A stretch of DNA of 5,163 nt, from contig DBNZ01000118.1 in NCBI GenBank assembly GCA_002299495.1, forward strand, positions 1 to 5,163. Reading direction: 5' to 3'. Positions 1 through 5,163 of this stretch are shown piece by piece (position 1 is the stretch's first letter; each line of letters begins with the position of its first letter). The translations under genes were made by a program, and so were the position numbers. This DNA is from Methylococcaceae bacterium UBA659. GTDB lineage: Bacteria > Pseudomonadota > Gammaproteobacteria > Methylococcales > Methylomonadaceae. Under the pieces are notes generated by a model. That model was given only the letters and a program-made list of their open reading frames with translations. It was not told where the DNA came from and made no database searches.

Positions 1-49
1 TTTTAATGAGGTGGCCCTGGTTTATAATCAGGCGGGACTTGACAGGTAA

Positions 50-327
50 GCATAAGAACGTGTTTTAACAGCGGCTACGCGGTGCTCGACAGTCTGCGCT
101 GCACGGCCATCGCAACAGATTTAAGGCAATCCTCAGGTACGCCCAGTACCCGCAGGTGATGCCGTAACATCCCCCCCGGCGCGATTCGGGGGTGCCACCT
201 AAGCGCCGGGCTGCGTCCTTCGGCCCGGAGGGGGGCTCTTACCATGCCTATCCGATCGTGGGTAGTTCCCGTTGATACGGACGTTCTTTAAAACATGTGC
301 TGGTTGGGTGAGACATCCGGATAGGCA
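50..327 (-). ncRNA. HEARO-like / IscB-type omega RNA (candidate nuclease guide RNA)
   Basis: Read on the minus strand, the region shows these elements in order: GGTAAGAG (243-236); a hairpin with 6-bp stem 228-223/211-206 and loop CGAAGGACGCA; AGGTG (200-196) pairing with CACCT (158-154); inside that stem a C5/G5 hairpin (192-188/177-173) followed by GGATG; then a 5-bp hairpin GGTAC/GTACC (150-146/140-136) and a GC-rich multi-stem region to about 69. The series AAGAG, GNCGAAGGAC hairpin, AGGTGG, hairpin, GGATG, TCACCTGC is what I remember of the OgeuIscB omega RNA and the HEARO family. I could not align it here. AAGAACGT (288-281) can pair with ACGTTCTT (61-54), which would close a core of about 240 nt. 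Family knowledge says the guide is the 5' flank next to the element. The RNA lies directly behind gyrB on the same strand, so read-through from the operon could transcribe it. Both ends are approximate. An IsrB-type RNA is an alternative. Confidence 0.62.
245..327. repeat. 10-bp perfect inverted repeat with a 63-nt loop
   Basis: TGCCTATCCG (245-254) is the exact reverse complement of CGGATAGGCA (318-327). On the minus strand the first arm starts 4 bases after the gyrB stop codon, and the second arm ends just before the GGTAAGAG motif of the omega-like RNA. This fits a basal helix of that RNA. The loop contains two small hairpins (GGGAACTACCC and CCGTATCAACGG on the minus strand). It also contains the segment 281-288 that can pair with 54-61, so both pairings together would form a pseudoknot. 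It has no T-tract and a long loop, so it does not look like an intrinsic terminator. Alternatively it could be a subterminal repeat of a transposon. Confidence 0.6.
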
Positions 328-331
328 CGAA

Positions 332-2740
332 TCAAACATCCAAATTAGTCACATCCAGCGCATACTTAACGATAAAATCCCGGCGCGGTTCGACCACATC
401 ACCCATTAGCGTGGTGAAAATTTCGTCGGCGGCGATGGTGTCTTCTATTCGAACTTGCAACAAACGGCGGTTATTGGCATCCAGCGTGGTTTCCCAAAGC
501 TGTTCCGGGTTCATTTCACCTAGGCCTTTGTAACGTTGGATATGCTGGCCTTTTTTGGCCTCCTTCATCATCCAATCAAACGCTTCTTTAAAATTCTTGA
601 CCGGCTCTTGTTTCTCACCTAGACGGATAAATGAATTTTCGCCAAACAATCCGGCGGTGTTTTCAGCAAATTGTGCCATTTTCCGGTAATCTTTTCCGGC
701 GAAGAAACTTGCCGGTACGGTAAACGTTTTGGTAATGCCGTGCTGCCGCTTGTTAACCGTCACCGAAAAATCATGGCTGTTTTGATAACTTACTGAGATG
801 CCATAAACGGCGGTGCCCGCCCCCGCATTTAACCTGCTTTCAATTTCTAAAAACACTTCCGATAGCACCGCACTATCGTTCTTCACACTGTCATTGATTA
901 TTCTGGCCAATGGCAATTGCTCTAAAACACGGTCGTCGTACCGCCTGTACAACCGGTTGATAATGGCGGTCACGCTGGCATGGTCTTTGGCCAATTTTTC
1001 TAAGCCTTGCCCCTGTATCGGCGGCGCTAATTCATCGGTGAACAATTGCGCTTTGTCCAATGCCAGTTGGATCAAGTATTCATTCAACGCGGTATCGTCT
1101 TTGACATAGGTTTCTTGCTTGCCTTTTTTCACTTTATAAAGTGGCGGCTGGGCGATGTAGATATAGCCTTTTTCGATGATTTCAGGCAATTGCCGGTAGA
1201 AAAAAGTCAGCAATAAGGTCCTGATATGGGAGCCATCCACATCGGCGTCGGTCATGATGATGATGCGGTGATAACGTAATTTCGCTAGGTTGTATTCGTC
1301 TTTGCCTATACCGCAACCTAAGGCGGTGATTAACGTGCCGACTTCTTCCGAAGACAGCATTTTATCGAACCGGGCTTTTTCGACATTAAGGATTTTGCCT
1401 TTCAGCGGCAAGATGGCTTGGGTCCGCCTGTCCCTGCCCTGCTTTGCAGAACCCCCCGCAGAATCGCCCTCGACAATAAACAGCTCTGACAACGCCGGAT
1501 CCTTTTCTTGGCAATCCGCCAATTTGCCCGGCAACCCCGCTATATCCAGCGTGGTTTTCCTGCGCGTCATTTCCCTGGCTTTTCTGGCCGCTTCCCTGGC
1601 GCGGGCCGCATCAATGATTTTTCCGACTATGGTTTTGGCAATCTGCGGCTTTTCCATCAGAAATTCTTGCAATTTTTCGCCCAGAGTCGATTCAACTAGC
1701 GGCTTAACTTCCGAGGAAACCAATTTGTCTTTGGTTTGTGATGAAAATTTTGGGTCAGGCACTTTCACGGATAACACCGCCGTCAATCCCTCTCTGGCAT
1801 CATCGCCCGTGGTGGCCACTTTTTCTTTTTTTGCCAGGCCTGTCGACTCTATGTATTGGTTAATGGTCCTGGTCAGGGCACCCCTGAATCCGGCTAAGTG
1901 CGTACCGCCGTCCCGTTGCGGGATGTTGTTGGTGTAACAAAAAACGTTTTCCTGGTAGGAATCGTTCCATTGCATCGCCACTTCAACGATCACGCCCTCT
2001 TTTTCGGCAATAAAATGGAACACTTCAGGAAACAACGGGGTTTTGTTTTTATTCAAATGTTCAACAAAAGCACTGATCCCGCCTTCAAATTCAAAAACGT
2101 CGCATCGACCATTACGCTCATCATCTAAACTGATACGCACACCTGAATTTAAAAAAGACAATTCCCTTAACCGCTTAGCGAGGATGTCGTAATGGAACTC
2201 GACATCGCTAAAGGTTTCGGTGCTGGGTTTGAAATTGATTAAGGTGCCGACGCCTTCCGTCTCCCCTGCTAGGGCCAAAGGGGAAGCGGGAACGCCCATT
2301 AGGTATTTTTGGGTATAGAGAAAGCCATTTTTTCTAATTTCTAAGTTTAGTTCTTCTGACAAGGCGTTTACCACTGACACCCCGACACCGTGTAGGCCAC
2401 CGGAAACTTTATAAGCATTGTCATCAAACTTACCGCCCGCATGCAGCACCGTCATAATCACTTCGGCCGCCGAACGCCCTTCCTCTTCATGAATATCAAC
2501 AGGGATACCCCGTCCATCGTCAGCCACGGTGACGGAACCATCCGTATGAATGATCACCCTCACCTCTTTGCAGAAACCTGCCAGCGCCTCATCAATCGAG
2601 TTATCGACCACTTCAAACACCATATGATGCAATCCTGAACCATCATCGGTATCACCAATATACATGCCCGGCCGTTTTCTCACCGCATCCAAGCCTTTTA
2701 ACACTTGAATGTTAGTGCTGTCATATTGACTGTTATTCAT
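332..2740 (-). CDS. gyrB: DNA gyrase subunit B
   Basis: GyrB is the ATPase subunit of the A2B2 type IIA topoisomerase that introduces negative supercoils ahead of replication and transcription. The product is 802 aa (E. coli 804). The GHKL ATPase domain has catalytic E43, N47, D74 and the GGLHGVG lid at 114-120; R136, whose E. coli counterpart contacts coumarins, is present. The transducer domain includes QTKDKL. The TOPRIM domain has E424 in EGDSAGGSAKQGR and D498/D500/D502 in TDADVDGSH. K447 and D426, positions tied to quinolone resistance in E. coli, are the usual residues. A Gram-negative-type insertion fills about 560-725, followed by RYKGLGEM at about 736-743. The start at 2740 (MNNSQYDSTNIQVLKG) fits family length and has AGGA five bases upstream. 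An in-frame ATG at 2806 would add 22 residues, overlap recF and read through parS, so it is not used. This is the last gene of dnaN-recF-gyrB, and it is intact. Confidence 0.98.
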   Translation of the reverse strand: MNNSQYDSTNIQVLKGLDAVRKRPGMYIGDTDDGSGLHHMVFEVVDNSIDEALAGFCKEVRVIIHTDGSVTVADDGRGIPVDIHEEEGRSAAEVIMTVLHAGGKFDDNAYKVSGGLHGVGVSVVNALSEELNLEIRKNGFLYTQKYLMGVPASPLALAGETEGVGTLINFKPSTETFSDVEFHYDILAKRLRELSFLNSGVRISLDDERNGRCDVFEFEGGISAFVEHLNKNKTPLFPEVFHFIAEKEGVIVEVAMQWNDSYQENVFCYTNNIPQRDGGTHLAGFRGALTRTINQYIESTGLAKKEKVATTGDDAREGLTAVLSVKVPDPKFSSQTKDKLVSSEVKPLVESTLGEKLQEFLMEKPQIAKTIVGKIIDAARAREAARKAREMTRRKTTLDIAGLPGKLADCQEKDPALSELFIVEGDSAGGSAKQGRDRRTQAILPLKGKILNVEKARFDKMLSSEEVGTLITALGCGIGKDEYNLAKLRYHRIIIMTDADVDGSHIRTLLLTFFYRQLPEIIEKGYIYIAQPPLYKVKKGKQETYVKDDTALNEYLIQLALDKAQLFTDELAPPIQGQGLEKLAKDHASVTAIINRLYRRYDDRVLEQLPLARIINDSVKNDSAVLSEVFLEIESRLNAGAGTAVYGISVSYQNSHDFSVTVNKRQHGITKTFTVPASFFAGKDYRKMAQFAENTAGLFGENSFIRLGEKQEPVKNFKEAFDWMMKEAKKGQHIQRYKGLGEMNPEQLWETTLDANNRRLLQVRIEDTIAADEIFTTLMGDVVEPRRDFIVKYALDVTNLDV

Positions 2741-2744
2741 TTTT

Positions 2745-2750
2745 ATCCTG
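2745..2750 (-). promoter_or_regulatory. gyrB ribosome binding site
   Basis: The minus strand reads CAGGAT here, with AGGA (2749-2746) five bases before the ATG at 2740. This decides the gyrB start, because the upstream in-frame ATG at 2806 lies inside recF and adds residues outside the conserved family N-terminus. Confidence 0.7.
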
Positions 2751-2767
2751 GTCAATCGGTTGGTGAT

Positions 2768-2783
2768 TGTTCCACGTGGAACA
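2768..2783. promoter_or_regulatory. parS site (ParB-binding centromere sequence), perfect palindrome
   Basis: TGTTCCACGTGGAACA is a perfect 16-bp palindrome and matches the chromosomal parS form I know from Pseudomonas; it differs from the Bacillus form (TGTTTCACGTGAAACA) by one base per arm. ParB loads here as a CTP-dependent clamp and spreads over neighbouring DNA; with ParA it moves the origin region during segregation, and it recruits SMC/MukB-type condensins in many species. The site starts one base after the recF stop codon and ends 27 bp before the gyrB start, filling much of the 43-bp recF-gyrB gap. Placement next to dnaA-dnaN-recF-gyrB agrees with parS clustering near oriC. Confidence 0.9.
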
Positions 2784-3860
2784 TTAATTTTGTCTAATTT
2801 TTCCATGTTCCATGTGGAACAATTTATAATTCATCGAAGCATTCAAATCGCCGAAATCACCGAGTTCAGTCGCCGTGATAAAAACTTGGCAATTGACACG
2901 GTTAAGATAACGAAGCAATTTCGACCGGTTCTGTTTATCCAATTCCGCCGCAAAATCATCGATCAAAATACACCCGGCATGGCCTTGTTGATGCGCTAAA
3001 ACTTGGACTTGGGCCAGCTTCAGACTGAGCACCAACAATTTTAAATGCCCTCTTGAAACGAAATCTTTAGCTAAGCGATGATTCAACATTAAAAGCAAAT
3101 CCGCACGATGCGGCCCACTGTGGGTATAACCGTACCGCATGTCTTTTTCCTGCTCTTCAAATAACACTTCTTGCAGATCTTTTGATAAATCCCACCCAGA
3201 AGCCAAAGACAAACTTATATGTTCAAATTCGACGAATTGCCGGGCGATTTCGATAAAAACAGGGAGAAACTCAAGCAAATAGCGTTCTCTTAACTGATTG
3301 ACCATTGTACCGTAATAAGCCAGTTCCTTATCCCAGGCATTGATTTGTCCGAGCTTTGGATTTTTTAATAAGGCGTTACGTTGCAATAAAGCGCGTTTAA
3401 AATTGCGCCAGGCCGGGAAAAATTTTTGCTCTTGGTTAAAAACCCCCCAGTCTAAAAATTCCCTTCTCTGCTGCGGGCCAGCATCCAACAATTCATAACT
3501 TTTTGGATAAATCAATTGTAGCGGGAGCGCGTAAGCCAAATCCGAGCGTTTGTTCGAGCTGTCCCTGTTAATATGGATTTCAATCGATTTACTGTCTATT
3601 TGAATACCCAATTGCCGGACGGCGTGTTGATTAGACGCCAGTTGGCCGGCAACTAAAAGATGTTTTTCTTGTGCATTAATAACGGTTTTAATGGTTGGGC
3701 TTCGAAACGATTTAGCCCTGCCTAAAATGAAAATGGCTTCTAACACCGAACTTTTGCCGCTGCCATTTTCGCCATAAATAAAATTGATGCCTGGTGCAGG
3801 CTCAAAGGATTGTTGCTGGATATTCCGTAAATGATAGATATCCAATTTTGTCAAGCACAT
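2784..3860 (-). CDS. recF: DNA replication and repair protein RecF
   Basis: RecF is an SMC/Rad50-like ABC ATPase that, with RecO and RecR, helps load RecA onto gapped DNA at stalled forks. The product is 358 aa (E. coli 357). The N-terminus MCLTKLDIYHLRNI matches the family start. Walker A is GENGSGKSS with K36; the ABC signature region is SRGHLK at about 269-274; Walker B is ILIDDF with D301/D302, followed by AAELD (D-loop). The middle, about 90-265, is the usual helical arm domain. The start lies 8 bp after the dnaN stop and has only a weak GGG-type ribosome site overlapping that junction, so translational coupling to dnaN is likely. The stop TAA (2786-2784) directly abuts the perfect parS, and the last 12 codons include the second parS-like site. 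The gene is intact. Confidence 0.97.
   Translation of the reverse strand: MCLTKLDIYHLRNIQQQSFEPAPGINFIYGENGSGKSSVLEAIFILGRAKSFRSPTIKTVINAQEKHLLVAGQLASNQHAVRQLGIQIDSKSIEIHINRDSSNKRSDLAYALPLQLIYPKSYELLDAGPQQRREFLDWGVFNQEQKFFPAWRNFKRALLQRNALLKNPKLGQINAWDKELAYYGTMVNQLRERYLLEFLPVFIEIARQFVEFEHISLSLASGWDLSKDLQEVLFEEQEKDMRYGYTHSGPHRADLLLMLNHRLAKDFVSRGHLKLLVLSLKLAQVQVLAHQQGHAGCILIDDFAAELDKQNRSKLLRYLNRVNCQVFITATELGDFGDLNASMNYKLFHMEHGKIRQN
2806..2821. promoter_or_regulatory. Second parS-like site, one base off, inside the recF 3' end
   Basis: TGTTCCATGTGGAACA differs from the perfect site by one central base (T instead of C at 2813). It begins 38 bp from the start of the other site. It lies within recF, where its minus strand encodes most of residues 347-352 (LFHMEH), so the same bases are read as codons and probably as a ParB site. 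Half-sites are intact and only the central CG step is changed, so binding may be weaker. Two copies this close are very unlikely by chance. Confidence 0.75.
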
Positions 3861-3868
3861 ATTGCCCG

Positions 3869-4969
3869 TTATAAGCGCATCGGCATAACGATGAATTTAT
3901 AGGTTTCTAGGTTGGGTTCGTTAATAAAACAAGTGCTGTTGTTACTTGTTATGGTCAAGACAGCCAGCTCTGAATCCAAATTACTGACCGCATCCAGCAG
4001 GTATTGGGCATTAAAGGCAATGCTGACCGGTTCCCCGGTGTATTCAATCAACATTTCTTCTTCCGCTTCGTCATGTTCGGGGTTATGCGTAGAAATGCGT
4101 AAGTTACCCGCATAAACATCCAAACTGACGCCTTTGAATTTTTCATTCGATAGCACCGCTACCCGCGTCAGGGCTTCTTTTAAAGCCTGTTTCTGGATAT
4201 GGATTTCATTTAAGAAAGGCTGTTCAAAAACTTTACTAAAATCCGGGTACTTAGCGTCGACCAATTTGGCTGAAAATACAATATGTTTTATTTTGATACG
4301 GATATTGTTGCTGGAAAATTCAACGTCTAAATCGGCTTCAGGGTCATCCAATAACCGGCTTAATTCCATCACGCCTTTTCTAGGCAATATGATCCTCGCT
4401 TCAAATCCAGCCGCTTCATCCAATTCGTCTTCATAAATCGCTAATCGATGCCCGTCTGATGCCACCAACTTAATTTTGCGGTTTGAAATATTTAACAACA
4501 AACCGTTTAAATAGTAACGGACGTCTTGATTCGCCATACAGAATAACGTTTTATCCAAGGCTTTTTTTAGCTTACCGGCGTTAATAGAAAATTGCCGCTC
4601 CAAGCTTGATTCGGCAAATTCTGGGTAATTTTCAGCGGGTAAACAACTCAAAACAAAACGGCTGCGGTGGGCGTTAATTTTTATTTTGTCCTCTAGGCGT
4701 TCAATTTTTATGTCGGCGTTGGTGGGTAACAAACGGCATATATCAAGGAATTTCCGCGCCGGAACCGTAATTGAACCTATCGAGGGGGCATCGATAGTAA
4801 TTTTGGCTATGATTTGGATTTCAAGGTCGGTACCCGTCAAAATCAAGGAATCTTTTTGTATATTTATCAAAATGTTAGCCAAAATTGGCATGGTTTGGCG
4901 TTTTTCAATAACATTGACAATTTGTTGTAAGGGAGCCAACAGGGCTTCACGGTTAATAGTGAATTTCAT
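3869..4969 (-). CDS. dnaN: DNA polymerase III sliding clamp, beta subunit
   Basis: DnaN forms the homodimeric ring that tethers DNA polymerase III to DNA and binds other partners (Hda, MutS/MutL, Pol IV and others) through a hydrophobic cleft. The product is 366 aa, the same as E. coli. The start MKFTINREALLAPLQQ and end YKFIVMPMRL are family hallmarks; the terminal MPMRL (362-366) lines the partner-binding pocket. Three similar clamp domains are expected at about 1-120, 125-245 and 250-366; conserved stretches include PILANILI, CLPAENYPEF and ASDGHRLA. The start at 4969 is preceded by no clear Shine-Dalgarno sequence; another ATG at 4979 is out of frame. The gene is followed 8 bp later by recF on the same strand. 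No frameshift or missing segment is seen. Confidence 0.98.
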   Translation of the reverse strand: MKFTINREALLAPLQQIVNVIEKRQTMPILANILINIQKDSLILTGTDLEIQIIAKITIDAPSIGSITVPARKFLDICRLLPTNADIKIERLEDKIKINAHRSRFVLSCLPAENYPEFAESSLERQFSINAGKLKKALDKTLFCMANQDVRYYLNGLLLNISNRKIKLVASDGHRLAIYEDELDEAAGFEARIILPRKGVMELSRLLDDPEADLDVEFSSNNIRIKIKHIVFSAKLVDAKYPDFSKVFEQPFLNEIHIQKQALKEALTRVAVLSNEKFKGVSLDVYAGNLRISTHNPEHDEAEEEMLIEYTGEPVSIAFNAQYLLDAVSNLDSELAVLTITSNNSTCFINEPNLETYKFIVMPMRL

Positions 4970-5163
4970 GATGCATTAATCGGGTTAAATTTTTGGCTGG
5001 ATTCGCGTTAAAAAAGTTATCCACAAAAGGGCTAGATTTAAATTAACGATGAAATGGGCTGATTTCCTTAAAGGCTAATAATAACAAAATATTAATTTTA
5101 AAAGCTTATTGTTATTAGTGTTGCCATAAATCGCTTATAACCCATTATTTTCCAATTAAATCA
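4970..5163 (-). promoter_or_regulatory. dnaA-dnaN intergenic region, AT-rich, possible origin edge or dnaN promoter region
   Basis: No coding sequence is seen in these 194 bases. The stretch 5041-5163 is about 25% GC, far below the genes around it, and contains runs such as AAAATATTAATTTT. A single perfect DnaA box lies at 5017-5025. Gene order predicts dnaA to the right, with its stop beyond the window. In Pseudomonas relatives, DnaA-box-rich DNA next to dnaA, including the dnaA-dnaN gap, acts as oriC. One box plus AT-rich DNA could be the edge of such an origin, or only autoregulation. I could not pick a convincing -35/-10 pair for dnaN. Confidence 0.45.
5017..5025 (+). promoter_or_regulatory. 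Perfect DnaA box
   Basis: TTATCCACA is an exact match to the high-affinity DnaA box consensus (E. coli R1/R4 type). It lies 48 bp upstream of the dnaN start, next to AT-rich DNA on its far side. DnaA bound here could take part in origin unwinding or control transcription from dnaA into dnaN. No second clear box is visible before the window ends. Confidence 0.75.

Larger units (their letters stand above)
1..328 (-). mobile_element. Probable end of an ISC/HEARO-type mobile element inserted just downstream of gyrB (partial)
   Basis: This assignment rests on the HEARO/omega-RNA-like structure it contains. HEARO RNAs are known as the 5' parts of ISC elements, in which the guide RNA comes first and an iscB or isrB nuclease gene follows on the same strand. 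Here the RNA points leftward, so the nuclease gene, if present, would begin left of position 1. Base composition supports foreign or strongly structured DNA: 61-240 is about 65% GC, against roughly half in sampled gyrB lines. The right boundary is uncertain. One model puts it next to the gyrB stop, because a 10-bp inverted repeat reaches 327. Another puts it near 294-297, where the RNA's own closing helix could begin. No transposase or nuclease coding sequence is visible, and the left end is outside the window. Confidence 0.35.

Noticed and set aside
2..49. Possible C-terminus of a plus-strand gene (15 open codons ending in TAA at 47-49)
   Set aside because: Fifteen codons are too few to tell from chance and match no family I recognise; it cannot be supported without sequence to the left.
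4..54. Minus-strand 16-codon open frame starting at the ATG at 54, as a possible iscB start
   Set aside because: It stops after 16 codons, has no ribosome site, and does not resemble the IscB N-terminal PLMP region.
50..327. 6S RNA, tmRNA, RNase P RNA or SRP RNA
   Set aside because: A short stretch near 107-137 recalls the 3' half of 6S RNA, but the overall rod structure, length and the rest do not match. tmRNA ends, RNase P and SRP core motifs are absent. The HEARO motif order fits better.
245..327. Intrinsic terminator for the gyrB operon
   Set aside because: The inverted repeat has a 63-nt loop and no T-run follows on the minus strand.
1290..1937. Long open frame on the plus strand opposite gyrB (215 codons)
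   Set aside because: It lies wholly antisense to the conserved TOPRIM and transducer parts of gyrB, and its product resembles no family I know; the opposite strand explains the open frame.
2741..2806. In-frame N-terminal extension of gyrB starting at 2806 (22 extra residues)
   Set aside because: It overlaps recF, is encoded by the parS site (giving NVPRGT), lacks a good ribosome site, and exceeds the family length; the ATG at 2740 has AGGA five bases upstream.
3502..3510. DnaA box-like sequence inside recF (TTATCCAAA on the minus strand)
   Set aside because: One mismatch to consensus, isolated and inside coding sequence; a chance match is likely at this length.

Overview
The window holds part of the classic chromosomal replication operon of a gammaproteobacterium, all read on the minus strand: dnaN (4969 to 3869), recF (3860 to 2784) and gyrB (2740 to 332). 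A dnaA gene is expected just beyond the right edge. GyrB carries the large insertion between the TOPRIM core and the C-terminal tail that is typical of Gram-negative gyrases, and its key residues fall at the same numbers as in E. coli. The parS-type sequences match the 16-bp form I know from Pseudomonas. The protein sequences and moderate GC recall Methylococcales-like methanotrophs, but that finer placement is only an impression.

Right end (4970-5163): an intergenic stretch upstream of dnaN. It has one perfect DnaA box, and 5041-5163 is only about 25% GC. It could be dnaN regulatory DNA or the edge of an origin of replication.

Middle (332-4969): three intact, tightly packed genes. DnaN is the sliding clamp, RecF loads RecA at gaps and handles stalled forks, and GyrB is the ATPase subunit of gyrase. 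Two parS-like ParB-binding palindromes lie 38 bp apart at the recF/gyrB junction. One is perfect and sits between the genes. The other has one changed base and lies inside the last codons of recF. The centromere-like site is therefore built into the replication operon.

Left end (1-331): a non-coding stretch whose core (61-240) is about 65% GC and full of inverted repeats. Read on the minus strand, it has the ordered motifs of a HEARO RNA, the omega RNA that guides IscB/IsrB nucleases of ISC-type (IS200/IS605-related) transposons. It begins at most a few dozen bases after the gyrB stop codon, on the same strand, with no visible terminator between. No iscB gene is visible in the window. If one exists it lies left of position 1; otherwise this is a stand-alone HEARO copy. 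This is the most interesting part of the window.
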